This document shows, in pieces, positions 1 through 7,748 of a stretch of 26,197 bases of DNA. Numbering within the stretch: position 1 is the stretch's first letter; each line of letters begins with the position of its first letter. The DNA is from Acidimicrobiia bacterium. Lineage in GTDB: Bacteria; Actinomycetota; Acidimicrobiia; Acidimicrobiales; Iamiaceae. Below the pieces are notes generated by a model. It was not told where the DNA came from. It ran no database searches and saw only the letters and a list, made by a program, of their open reading frames with translations. The DNA lies in contig JAFBAD010000016.1 of the NCBI GenBank assembly GCA_019247975.1, forward strand, positions 1 to 26,197, read 5' to 3'. A program made the position numbers and the translations under genes.

Positions 1-1296
1 ACGGTCGTCGTCGGGCTGGCGCTGATCGTCGGCGCGTTCGGGGTGCTCGCCGGGCTGCGCCAGAAGCTGACCGACGACGTCGAGACGACCGCCCGGCTGC
101 GAGCCGAGGACGTCGTCGCCCTGCTCCAGTCGGGCACCGCGCCCGAGCGGCTCGCCATCGACGACGAGGAGGACTCGGCCATCCAGGTGCTCGACGGGCA
201 GCGGCGCACCATCGGTGGGAGCACGAACGTCGTGCACCGCCCGGCCATGGCCGACGTCCCCGCCGGCGGAGCGACCACGGTCGACGACCTGATCATGAGC
301 TCCGGCGCGTACCGGGTGGTCGCGGTCGACGCGCCGCGCGGGAAGGACCGGTTCACCGTGCTCGCGGCCGAGAGCCTGGAGCCGGTCGACGAGGGCTCCG
401 AGGTGGTCATCCACGCGTTCGCGATCGGTGTGCCGCTCCTCATGCTGCTCGTCGCGGGGATCACGTGGATCGTGACCGGGCGCGCGCTGCGACCCGTGGA
501 GGCGATCCGCGAGGAGGTCGGGGCGATCTCCGACGAGGACGATCTCGGAAGGCGCGTGCCGGAGCCGTCGAGCGGCGACGAGGTCGCCCGCCTCGCGCAC
601 ACGATGAACGAGATGCTCGCCCGACTCGAGACGGCGCGCGCCCGCCAGCAGCGCTTCGTCTCGGACGCGAGCCACGAGCTGCGCAGCCCGCTCGCGACGA
701 TCCGCCACGAGCTCGAGCTGCTCATGACCGATCTGGATCGGAGCGAGCACGTCCCGATGGCCGAGGGGCTCATGGCCGAGTGCCTGCGGATGCAGTCCCT
801 CGTCGACGACCTGCTGCTCCTGGCCCGATCCGACGAGGGTTCACCGGCGCGCCGGCGGGCGGTCGACCTCGACGACCTCGTGCTGGCCGAGGCCGCCCGC
901 CTCCGATCGCGGGCGCTCGTGCAGGTCGACACCGCCCAGGTGTCGGCTGGTCAGGTGACCGGTGACGCCGGCCAGCTCACCCGCATGGTGCGCAACCTCG
1001 CCGACAACGCCGAGCGCCACGCTCGCGGGCTCGTCGGGTTCGACCTCCGCGGCCACGACGGGGTCGTGGTGCTCGCGGTGCGCGACGACGGGCCGGGCGT
1101 GGCGTCCGCCGATCGCGAGCGGGTGTTCGAGCGCTTCACGCGCCTCGACGCGGCGCGCGCCCGCGGCACGGGCGGGTCGGGCCTCGGCCTCGCGATCGTC
1201 GCCCAGGTCGCGGCTGCGCACGACGGCTCGGTCGCGGTGGACGATGCACCGGGCGGTGGGGCCCGGTTCACGGTCACGCTCCCGAGCGCGCGCTGA
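1..1296 (+). CDS. Sensor histidine kinase, 5' end missing
   Basis: This is the C-terminal 431 residues of a membrane sensor kinase that would phosphorylate a response regulator, presumably encoded upstream outside the window. The frame is open from base 1. A GTG at 43 lies inside the first membrane helix, so it is not the start. In order there is the end of helix 1 (codons 1-18), an extracytoplasmic region, helix 2 (about codons 137-158), a HAMP linker, a HisKA domain with the H-box SDASHELRSP (phospho-His at codon 225), and a HATPase domain. The HATPase shows an N-box (NLADNAERH, about 331), DDGPGV (362-367) and GSGLGL (392-397). All kinase motifs are intact. The ligand is unknown because the sensor region has no recognisable fold. 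The gene converges on the PhyH gene with a 6-bp gap. Confidence 0.93.
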   Translation, partial: TVVVGLALIVGAFGVLAGLRQKLTDDVETTARLRAEDVVALLQSGTAPERLAIDDEEDSAIQVLDGQRRTIGGSTNVVHRPAMADVPAGGATTVDDLIMSSGAYRVVAVDAPRGKDRFTVLAAESLEPVDEGSEVVIHAFAIGVPLLMLLVAGITWIVTGRALRPVEAIREEVGAISDEDDLGRRVPEPSSGDEVARLAHTMNEMLARLETARARQQRFVSDASHELRSPLATIRHELELLMTDLDRSEHVPMAEGLMAECLRMQSLVDDLLLLARSDEGSPARRRAVDLDDLVLAEAARLRSRALVQVDTAQVSAGQVTGDAGQLTRMVRNLADNAERHARGLVGFDLRGHDGVVVLAVRDDGPGVASADRERVFERFTRLDAARARGTGGSGLGLAIVAQVAAAHDGSVAVDDAPGGGARFTVTLPSAR

Positions 1297-1302
1297 GCCG
1301 GC

Positions 1303-2145
1303 TCAGACGGGGACGCCGTCGCGCAGGACGGGGAACTGGCGCTGCGGGTCGTCGCAGGTCCGCCGACCGGTCGGCTCGCCACCGTGCTCCCAGTCGCCGT
1401 CCACCGCGAGCATGCCGTCCGCGCCGAACTGGACGATGTACGCCTTGCGCACGCCGTCGGTCGTGTTCGGACCGGTCGAGTGGGGCGTCAGCGACGAGAA
1501 CGCGATGACCCCACCGGCGGGGATCTCGACGGGCACCGCGCCGTCCGGGTCGCCGTCGATGCACTGCCAGCCGATCGGGTCGATCCACTCGTGCAACAGC
1601 GTGCCCTCCCGGTGCACCTGCGGCAGCACGCGCGGGCAACCGTTGTCGACCGTCGCGTCGGTCAGCGCGACCCAGCACGTGAGGTAGTGCTGCGGCTCGA
1701 CGAACGTGTAGCCGGTGTCCTGGTGCCACGGGAAGCGGCGCGGCTTCTCCGGCTTCTTGTAGACCGCCTGGTCCCAGTAGAGGTTGACGTCGGGACCGAC
1801 GAGGTCGTGGCACAGCCCCACCAGCGCAGGATGACGGGCGAAGTTCCGCGCGGCGTCGGAACGCAGGACCGCGTGCAACGTGAAGGTGATCGCGCCGCTC
1901 TCGGCGATGTCGAAGCGACCGTCCTCCTGACCGGCGAGGAACGCGTCGACCTGGGCCTCGAGCCGGTCGAGGTCGCCGACGAGCGCGTCGACGGTCTGCT
2001 GGTCGAGCAGGCCGGGGAGCGCGAGGTAGCCGTCGCGATCGAACGCGGCGCGCTGCTGCGGTGTGATCGTCGTGGGCTCGACGTCGGGGAGCGTCCAGGT
2101 GAACCGGTCGTTCCAGGGGTGGCGGGTCGTGCCCGGCGGCAGCAC
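1303..2145 (-). CDS. Phytanoyl-CoA dioxygenase (PhyH) family protein
   Basis: A predicted Fe(II)/2-oxoglutarate-dependent oxygenase of 280 residues in the PhyH family, whose members hydroxylate acyl-CoAs and many other small molecules. The iron-binding triad is visible as H141-x-D143 (FPWHQDTGY) and H222 (TPHSTGPN). R233 (VRKAY) is the likely 2-oxoglutarate-binding arginine. The reading frame stays open upstream to 2412, but that part overlaps the divergent PhyH gene and has unconvincing composition. I chose the GTG at 2145, which gives an N-terminus VLPPGTTRHPWNDRFTW and places a TAACGT hexamer 8 nt upstream. The substrate cannot be read from sequence. The neighbouring acyl-CoA synthetase suggests an acyl-CoA or lipid-derived acid, by inference. 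Confidence 0.87.
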   Translation of the reverse strand: MLPPGTTRHPWNDRFTWTLPDVEPTTITPQQRAAFDRDGYLALPGLLDQQTVDALVGDLDRLEAQVDAFLAGQEDGRFDIAESGAITFTLHAVLRSDAARNFARHPALVGLCHDLVGPDVNLYWDQAVYKKPEKPRRFPWHQDTGYTFVEPQHYLTCWVALTDATVDNGCPRVLPQVHREGTLLHEWIDPIGWQCIDGDPDGAVPVEIPAGGVIAFSSLTPHSTGPNTTDGVRKAYIVQFGADGMLAVDGDWEHGGEPTGRRTCDDPQRQFPVLRDGVPV

Positions 2146-2170
2146 GGGCCGCGACGTTACCGTTCGGCCG
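2146..2170. promoter_or_regulatory. Overlapping divergent leaderless promoters of the two PhyH genes
   Basis: The 25 bp between the two starts hold a -10 hexamer for each strand. On plus it is TACCGT (2158-2163), 7 nt before GTG 2171. On minus it is TAACGT (bases 2154-2159), 8 nt before GTG 2145. The two boxes share the TA at 2158-2159. With this spacing both transcripts would begin at or beside the start codon, and there is no room for a ribosome binding site. Confidence 0.6.
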
Positions 2171-2977
2171 GTGATCGACCTCGGCGACCGCCACCCGCTC
2201 GACGAGGCCACCGTTGGCTCGTTCCGGGCGCGTGGCCACGCGGTGGTGCGGGGCCTCGCGTCGCCCTCAGAGCTGGCGGAGCTGGCGCCGCCGATCGTCG
2301 AGCTCGGCACCACCCACGCGTGGGACACGCGGCCGCTCGAGGAGCGCGACACGTACGGCAAGGCGTTCCTCCAGTCGTTCAACCTGCACCGGGCGGACGA
2401 GCGCATCCGCACCTTCGTCTTCGCACCGCGCTTCGCGGAGGTCGCGGCGCGGCTGCTCGGGGTCCAGAGCGTGCGGCTGTATCACGACCAGGGCCTCTTC
2501 AAGGAGCCCGGCGGCGGTCCGACGCCGTGGCACCAGGACGGCTTCTACTGGCCATTGCCGGCCGAGCGCATGGTCACCATGTGGATGCCGCTGGTCGACG
2601 TGCCGCCGGAGATCGGCACGATGACGTTCGCATCGGGCAGCCACCTGCTCACCGACCTCCGGGGCACGCGCATCTCCGACGAGTCGCAGGAGCTCTTCGC
2701 CAGCGAGCTGCGGGCGCGAGGCCTGCCGCTCGACTCGCACGGACCGCTCGCCGCGGGTGACGCGACGTTCCACGCCGGCTGGGTCGTGCACTCGGCGCCG
2801 GGCAACCCGACCGACCGGATGCGACCGGTGATGACGGTCATCTACGTCGATGCCGACGCGCGCGTCGCAGACGTGATCCGCCCGGGCCAGGAGCTCGACC
2901 ACGAGGTGTGGATCGGCGGCCTGGCCCCCGGGTCGCCGCTCGGAGACCGTCGCAACCCGGTGCTCTGGCCGGTGTGA
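2171..2977 (+). CDS. Phytanoyl-CoA dioxygenase (PhyH) family protein
   Basis: A second predicted Fe(II)/2-oxoglutarate oxygenase, 268 residues, transcribed away from the first. The metal site is H121-x-D123 (TPWHQDGFY) with H207 (WVVHSAPGN). R216 or R218 (DRMRP) would hold 2-oxoglutarate. The region YHDQGLFKEPGGGP before the HxD is typical of PhyH proteins. The start is GTG 2171, chosen because the frame upstream runs into the other gene and because TACCGT lies 7 nt before it. It is clearly diverged from its neighbour, so this is not a recent duplication. It is followed by an acyl-CoA synthetase 48 bp downstream on the same strand, which may act in the same pathway (inference). Confidence 0.87.
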   Translation: MIDLGDRHPLDEATVGSFRARGHAVVRGLASPSELAELAPPIVELGTTHAWDTRPLEERDTYGKAFLQSFNLHRADERIRTFVFAPRFAEVAARLLGVQSVRLYHDQGLFKEPGGGPTPWHQDGFYWPLPAERMVTMWMPLVDVPPEIGTMTFASGSHLLTDLRGTRISDESQELFASELRARGLPLDSHGPLAAGDATFHAGWVVHSAPGNPTDRMRPVMTVIYVDADARVADVIRPGQELDHEVWIGGLAPGSPLGDRRNPVLWPV

Positions 2978-3013
2978 TTCGACGACGGGCCAGCAGGACC
3001 GGGACCGACGCGG

Positions 3014-3019
3014 GATGAT
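3014..3019 (+). promoter_or_regulatory. Candidate -10 box for a leaderless transcript
   Basis: GATGAT ends 6 nt before the ATG at 3026, with no Shine-Dalgarno sequence between. It fits the nAnnnT spacing seen before many genes here. It is one of the weaker cases because the first T is replaced by G. Confidence 0.4.
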
Positions 3020-3025
3020 CCGTCC

Positions 3026-4582
3026 ATGACGATGAGCACGATCGCCGACATCATCCGCACCCACGGCCGGGAGCGCCCGGACCACGGTGCGCTCGAGGTC
3101 GGCGAGCGGTCGATCAGCTTCGGCGAGCTCGACCGCCGCTCGAACCAGGTGGCCGCGGCGCTCGCCGCCGAGGGCGTCGGCTACGACGACCGCATCGCGT
3201 TCATCGACAAGAACGGAGCGGAGTGGTTCGAGGTCACCTTCGGGACGGCGAAGCTCGGCGCGGTCAACGTCTCGGTCAACTGGCGGCTGGCCCCACCCGA
3301 GATGGCGCAGATCATCACCGACGCGCAGGCGACGGTGGTGATCGTCGGTCCCGAGTTCGTGGCCCACATCGAGAAGGTGGAGGCGGAGCTCACCGGCGTG
3401 CGCACGATCGTCGCCATCGGCTCTCACGACCGGTGGCCGGCGTACGAGGACTGGCTCGGCGACCCCGCTTCCGCGGATCCGGGCTTCGAGGCCTCGGGGA
3501 GCGACATCGCGTTCCAGCTCTACACGTCGGGCACGACGGGCCTGCCCAAGGGCGTGATGCTCACCAACGACAACTTCTTCAAGGGCGTGCTCGGCATCGC
3601 CGAGCAGTGGAGGTTCACGCCCGACTCGGTGAACCTCGCCCTCATGCCGATGTTCCACATCGCGGGCGCCGGCTGGTCGATGGTCGGCATGACCTTCGGG
3701 TGCCGGACGGTCGTGCTGCGCGACGTCGACCCGGCCGCCATCCTCGAGCTCGTCCCCCGGCACGGGATCACGAACGCGTTCATGGTGCCCGCCGTCATCC
3801 AGTTCGTGCTGATGACCCCGGGGGTCGAGGAGACCGACTTCTCGTCGCTGCGGGCGCTCGTCTACGGCGCGTCACCGATCACCGACTCGGTGCTCGTGAA
3901 GGGGATGGAGACGATCGGTTGCGAGTTCATCCAGGTGTACGGCCTGACCGAGACGACCGGGGCGATCACGCAGCTCGACGGCGTGGACCACGACCCGGAG
4001 GGCCGGCCCGACCTGCTGCGCTCGTGCGGCAAGCCGTACCCGTGGGTGGAGGTCCGGGCCGTCGACTCGTCCACCGGTGAGGACGTGGCGGTGGGCCAGG
4101 TCGGCGAGCTGTGGACCCGCTCGCACCAGAACATGGCCGGCTACTGGCACAACCCGGAGGCAACCGCGGCGGCGATCACGCCCGACGGCTGGTTCAAGAC
4201 CGGTGACGCCGGCTTCCTCGACGGCGACGGCTTCATCTTCCTGCACGACCGCGTGAAGGACATGATCGTGTCGGGCGGCGAGAACGTGTACCCGGCCGAG
4301 GTCGAGAACGCGCTGGCGACCCACCCGGGCGTGGCCGACGTCGCGGTGATCGGCGTTCCCGACGACCGGTGGGGCGAGGCGGTCAAGGCGATCGTGGTGC
4401 TCGCCGACGACGACGTCACCGAGGCCGACCTGATCGCGTTCGCCCGCGAGCGCCTGGCCGGCTTCAAGCTGCCGAAGTCGGTCGACTTCGCCGAGACGCT
4501 GCCCCGCAACCCCTCGGGCAAGCTCCTCAAGCGCGAGCTCCGCGAGCCCTACTGGGCGGGAGTGGACCGCAACATCGGTTAG
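3026..4582 (+). CDS. AMP-forming acyl-CoA synthetase (FadD-like)
   Basis: A 518-residue ANL-superfamily ligase that would activate a carboxylic acid with ATP and join it to CoA in the cytoplasm. The phosphate-binding loop is YTSGTTGLPKGVML (about 166-179). The A5 motif is YGLTETTG (about 308). The hinge and A8 region reads LHDRVKDMIVSGGENVYPAE. The catalytic lysine near the C-terminus lies in NPSGKLLKREL. Length and motifs match medium- or long-chain fatty acyl-CoA ligases of actinobacteria; the chain length preference cannot be read. The ATG at 3026 is followed by a second in-frame ATG two codons on, but the first has the better-spaced -10-like box. A hairpin follows the gene. Confidence 0.93.
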   Translation: MTMSTIADIIRTHGRERPDHGALEVGERSISFGELDRRSNQVAAALAAEGVGYDDRIAFIDKNGAEWFEVTFGTAKLGAVNVSVNWRLAPPEMAQIITDAQATVVIVGPEFVAHIEKVEAELTGVRTIVAIGSHDRWPAYEDWLGDPASADPGFEASGSDIAFQLYTSGTTGLPKGVMLTNDNFFKGVLGIAEQWRFTPDSVNLALMPMFHIAGAGWSMVGMTFGCRTVVLRDVDPAAILELVPRHGITNAFMVPAVIQFVLMTPGVEETDFSSLRALVYGASPITDSVLVKGMETIGCEFIQVYGLTETTGAITQLDGVDHDPEGRPDLLRSCGKPYPWVEVRAVDSSTGEDVAVGQVGELWTRSHQNMAGYWHNPEATAAAITPDGWFKTGDAGFLDGDGFIFLHDRVKDMIVSGGENVYPAEVENALATHPGVADVAVIGVPDDRWGEAVKAIVVLADDDVTEADLIAFARERLAGFKLPKSVDFAETLPRNPSGKLLKRELREPYWAGVDRNIG

Positions 4583-4599
4583 GAGCCGAAGGCGACCCG

Positions 4600-4616
4600 A
4601 CAAGCACGGTGCTTGT
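4600..4616. terminator. Hairpin between convergent genes
   Basis: A perfect 8-1-8 inverted repeat, ACAAGCAC-G-GTGCTTGT, sits in the 73-bp gap between the convergent synthetase and hydrolase genes. It is symmetric, so it could end transcription from both sides. There is no T-run on either side, so it is not a textbook intrinsic terminator. Confidence 0.5.
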
Positions 4617-4655
4617 TGCGGCCAAGCCGCACGATGTACTCGCGAGAGGGGCGAC

Positions 4656-5558
4656 CTACCGGCGCACCATGGGCTGACTGTGGTCCCAGTCCTCGAGGAG
4701 CGTGCGGATGGCGGTCAGGAGGATGAGCGGCTCGTCGAGCATGGCGTGGTGGCCGGCCTCGGGGATCTCGATCACCGGGGCCACCCGCCCGAGCTGCTCG
4801 TACATCGACGCACCGATGTCCTCGGTCACGAGCCCGTGCTCGGAGCGCAGCAGCGCGAACCGGCAGCGCACCTGCGGGAGGTAGGGGAGCGCGCTCGACC
4901 GGATCTTGCCGCCGAACTGCGCGAACACGCGGCGGTCGAACTTCCACTGCCAGCCGCCGTCCACCGCCTTGAGCGAGCGGCGGGCGACGTGGTCCATCAC
5001 GTAGTCGAGGTAGTGGGCCTGCTCGGGGACCGTGCGGAAGCGGGTCATCGCCTCCTCGACGGTGGCGTAGGTCCGGGGCTGGCCGAACGCCTCGCGCAGC
5101 CGGTACGCGCCGACCTCTGGATCCTCCCGCATGACCGGCGAGTCGCAGACGATCACGCCGGTCAGCTCCTCGTTGTGCAGGGCAGCCGTGGCGATCGTGA
5201 CGAAGCCGCCCATGCTGTGGCCGACGACGACCGGGTGGCCGTCGATGCCGCCCGCCTTCGCCACCGCCATGACCTCGCGGGTCCACTGCTCGAGCAGGTA
5301 CTCGTCCCGGTGCTCGCTGTCGCCGTGGCCTGACAGGTCGATCGCCAGCACGCGGAACTGGCGGGCGAACGACGCGGCGATGTGCGTCCACCAGTGCGCG
5401 TGGGCGCCACCGCCGTGCACGAAGACGAGGCCACGTCGGTCCCGCTCGCCCCACGCGAGGTAGTGGACGGCGGCGCCGTCGACGTCGACGCGCTCGTCGG
5501 TCCACGGGACCGTGAGCGCCCGTTCGAACCACTCGGGGGCCGTCGAGGGCTGCACCAC
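4656..5558 (-). CDS. Alpha/beta-fold hydrolase
   Basis: A predicted serine hydrolase of 300 residues. The oxyanion-hole region is FVHGGGAHAHWW (46-57). The nucleophile elbow is GHSMGG with Ser115. The catalytic His is in EAGHHAML (H270). The acid is probably E240 or a nearby residue in LLRSEHGL. No signal peptide is visible, so it should be cytoplasmic. Ester, lactone or C-C bond hydrolase cannot be distinguished. The gene begins GTG GTG; the start is either 5558 or 5555. A TAGAAC hexamer lies 4 or 7 nt before these, which slightly favours 5555. It is divergent from the membrane phosphatase-like gene with 23 bp between starts. Confidence 0.88.
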   Translation of the reverse strand: MVQPSTAPEWFERALTVPWTDERVDVDGAAVHYLAWGERDRRGLVFVHGGGAHAHWWTHIAASFARQFRVLAIDLSGHGDSEHRDEYLLEQWTREVMAVAKAGGIDGHPVVVGHSMGGFVTIATAALHNEELTGVIVCDSPVMREDPEVGAYRLREAFGQPRTYATVEEAMTRFRTVPEQAHYLDYVMDHVARRSLKAVDGGWQWKFDRRVFAQFGGKIRSSALPYLPQVRCRFALLRSEHGLVTEDIGASMYEQLGRVAPVIEIPEAGHHAMLDEPLILLTAIRTLLEDWDHSQPMVRR

Positions 5559-5581
5559 GTCGGTTCTAGTGTGTCCGGCGG
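5559..5581. promoter_or_regulatory. Overlapping divergent promoters, hydrolase and membrane sulfatase-like gene
   Basis: Only 23 bp separate the starts. The plus -10 candidate is TAGTGT (5567-5572), 9 nt before ATG 5582. The minus candidate is TAGAAC (bases 5563-5568), 4 nt before GTG 5558 and 7 nt before GTG 5555. They share the TA at 5567-5568, the same geometry as at 2158-2159. Confidence 0.5.
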
Positions 5582-7654
5582 ATGGCTTCGACCGGGGGGT
5601 CCGTCACATCGCACCGGTTCGGGCCCTGGCGGCACGAGGCGCGTGCGTTCCTCGAACTCGCTGCGCTGACCGGCGTCGCATTCGTGCAGCCGACGCTCGA
5701 CGTCCTGTCGAAGAACGCGAGCGTGTTCGTCACCCGCGACACCACGCCGTTCGAGGCGATCCTGTTCGTGCTCGCCGTCGTCGCGGTGCCTCCGGTGGTG
5801 GCCTGGGTGGCAGAGGTGCTCGTCGGGCTGATCGCGCCACGGGCCCGGCCAGTCGTGCACGTGCTCCTGCTCGCGGCGCTGGTCGGTGTGATCGCGGTGG
5901 AGGTCGTCGCCCGGAACACCTCGCTGGCCCACACCGCGATCGTGGCGCTCGCCGCGCTGGTCGCGATCGCCGGCGGTGTCGCCATCGCCCGGTACGGCGC
6001 GGTGCGCCTGTGGCTGCGCTACCTGGCCATCGCCACGCCGGTGTTCGTGCTCCTCTTCCTCGGGTTCTCGCCGGTCACCGACGCGGTGTTCACCGGCGGG
6101 CCCACCTCGGCGGCGGACGTGCAGGTCAAGAACGACGTCCGCGTGGTCATGGTCGTCATGGACGAGCTCCCGGAGACCTCGCTGCTCGACGGGCACGGGC
6201 GGGTCGACTCGACGCTGTTCCCGAACTTCGCCGCGCTGGCCGGTGGCTCGACCTGGTACCGGAACACCACGACGGTCGCGCCGTACACGCAGATCGCGGT
6301 ACCGGCCATCCTCACCGGGCAGTACCCGCACGCGGCCTACCCGGTGTCCAATGCGGTCGCCTTCCCGCACAGCATCTTCACGCTGCTCGGCGGCGCGTAC
6401 GAGATGAACGTGCACGAGAGCGCGACGCGCATCTGCCCCGAGAGCTTCTGCGGGGCAACCGGTGGCACTCGGGTCGGCACCGAGGCGGGTGTCCGAGGGC
6501 TGTTGAGCGACGGGTGGACCAGCTGGCACGACTTCGCCTGGCCGGACCGCCACAAGGCGTCGGTGTCGTTCACGAGCGGCACCGTCAGCCTGAGCTCGAA
6601 CCACGCGCTGTCGACCGGTGAGCGGTTCGTGCGCTCGCTGCGGCCGGGGCGGGCAGCCCGGCTCGACTTCCTCCACGTCGTGCTGCCGCACCAGCCGTGG
6701 CACTACCTCCCGACCGGCCAGGACTACGAGGGCACGGCGGCCCGCGGCGCGCCGGAGTACTCGTGGGAGACCGACGCTGTCGCAAGGTCGGCGCGCACGC
6801 GCCACCTGCTGCAGTTGCAAGCGGCCGACCGGCTGCTCGGGCGCATCGTGGCCCGGCTGAAGCACCTCGGCGTGTACGACCGGTCGCTGGTCGTCGTGAC
6901 CGCCGACCACGGCGTGTCGTTCATCAAGGGCAACGCGGTCCGTGGCGTCTCCGAGGGCAACTACCAGGACGTGGCGTGGACGCCGCTCTTCATCAAGGCA
7001 CCGCGCCAGGCGAGCGGCCGGGTCGACGACCGACCCGTCGAGTCGATCGACATCCTGCCGACGATCGCCGATCTGCTGCACGTGCGCATCCCCTGGAAGG
7101 TGGACGGTCGCTCCGCGCTCGGTCCGCGCCGGCGGGAGCGCACGAGACCCATCTACAAGTGGGAGCTCAACCAGGTGAAGCCGCCGCGGGGCCGCGACTT
7201 CGTGCCGCTCGACGGACCCGAGGGCTTCCGGCGGGCGATGCGCGGCCGCGCATCCTCGGCGGGTGGTGACCCGGACCTCCGGCTCTACCGCGCGGGGCCC
7301 TACGGGCCGCTGATCGGGCGAAACGTCTCGTCGTTCCCGGTGGTGGAGGGCGGACCGAGCGGAAGGATCGACGACCTCGACCGGTACGCACACGTCGACC
7401 TCCACGCGCACCGGGTGCCGTGGGCCTACATGTTCGGCACGCTCGACGCCGCCAACGGCGTGCCCGTCGCGGTCGCCGCGAACGGCCGGCTGGTCGGCTT
7501 CGCCGAGACGTACTCGACCCACCCGGGCCACCACACGCCCTGGTGGACGGTGCTCCCGCCCGAGCTCCTGCACGACGGCCGCAACGACATCCAGGTCTAC
7601 GTCGTGCAGGGCAGCGCGGCGCACCCCACGTTCCGGCACGTGCGAGTCGACTGA
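5582..7654 (+). CDS. Membrane-bound alkaline-phosphatase/sulfatase superfamily protein
   Basis: A 690-residue protein with an N-terminal membrane domain followed by a large extracytoplasmic catalytic domain. About four or five hydrophobic segments lie between residues 22 and 163. The catalytic part starts near VVMVVMDELPE (D194, E195 as metal ligands). The nucleophile candidate is Thr236 in TVAPYTQIAVPAILTG, where secreted sulfatases have Cys. A second metal-ligand pair is in VVTADHGVSF (about 441). This organisation resembles LtaS/EptA-type enzymes that transfer or cleave phosphate- or sulfate-linked groups on lipids and envelope polymers. The Thr nucleophile argues for a phospho-transfer or phosphatase activity rather than a formylglycine sulfatase. 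The actual substrate is unknown. A 46-bp palindrome follows the stop codon. Confidence 0.85.
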   Translation: MASTGGSVTSHRFGPWRHEARAFLELAALTGVAFVQPTLDVLSKNASVFVTRDTTPFEAILFVLAVVAVPPVVAWVAEVLVGLIAPRARPVVHVLLLAALVGVIAVEVVARNTSLAHTAIVALAALVAIAGGVAIARYGAVRLWLRYLAIATPVFVLLFLGFSPVTDAVFTGGPTSAADVQVKNDVRVVMVVMDELPETSLLDGHGRVDSTLFPNFAALAGGSTWYRNTTTVAPYTQIAVPAILTGQYPHAAYPVSNAVAFPHSIFTLLGGAYEMNVHESATRICPESFCGATGGTRVGTEAGVRGLLSDGWTSWHDFAWPDRHKASVSFTSGTVSLSSNHALSTGERFVRSLRPGRAARLDFLHVVLPHQPWHYLPTGQDYEGTAARGAPEYSWETDAVARSARTRHLLQLQAADRLLGRIVARLKHLGVYDRSLVVVTADHGVSFIKGNAVRGVSEGNYQDVAWTPLFIKAPRQASGRVDDRPVESIDILPTIADLLHVRIPWKVDGRSALGPRRRERTRPIYKWELNQVKPPRGRDFVPLDGPEGFRRAMRGRASSAGGDPDLRLYRAGPYGPLIGRNVSSFPVVEGGPSGRIDDLDRYAHVDLHAHRVPWAYMFGTLDAANGVPVAVAANGRLVGFAETYSTHPGHHTPWWTVLPPELLHDGRNDIQVYVVQGSAAHPTFRHVRVD

Positions 7655-7668
7655 GCCACCAGAGCCGT

Positions 7669-7714
7669 TTCTGCGTGCAGTTCTGTACAGATCTGTACAG
7701 AACTGCACGCAGAA
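7669..7714. repeat. Perfect 46-bp palindrome between convergent genes
   Basis: Bases 7669-7691 are the exact reverse complement of 7692-7714, with no loop. The centre contains two adjacent copies of the self-complementary decamer TCTGTACAGA (7682-7691, 7692-7701). The outer arms read TTCTGCGTGCAGT and its complement. It fills the gap between two convergent genes and may act as a bidirectional terminator or belong to a dispersed palindrome family. Its AT-rich core differs from the surrounding coding DNA. Confidence 0.9.
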
Positions 7715-7748
7715 TCGCCCGGGGGTAGCTTCCACCGACCAGTACGGG

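Noticed and set aside
2146..2412. An N-terminal extension of the minus-strand PhyH protein up to 2412.
   Set aside because: It would overlap the divergent PhyH gene by 240 bp and its residues are not like a PhyH N-terminus; GTG 2145 gives a proper start.
1303..2977. The two PhyH genes as a recent tandem inversion-duplication.
   Set aside because: Outside the HxD and His motifs the two proteins differ in nearly all positions and in length.
7669..7714. The 46-bp palindrome as an SOS (LexA) box, because it contains GTTC and GAAC.
   Set aside because: The spacing between the half-sites does not fit the actinobacterial box and the element lies at the 3' ends of both flanking genes.
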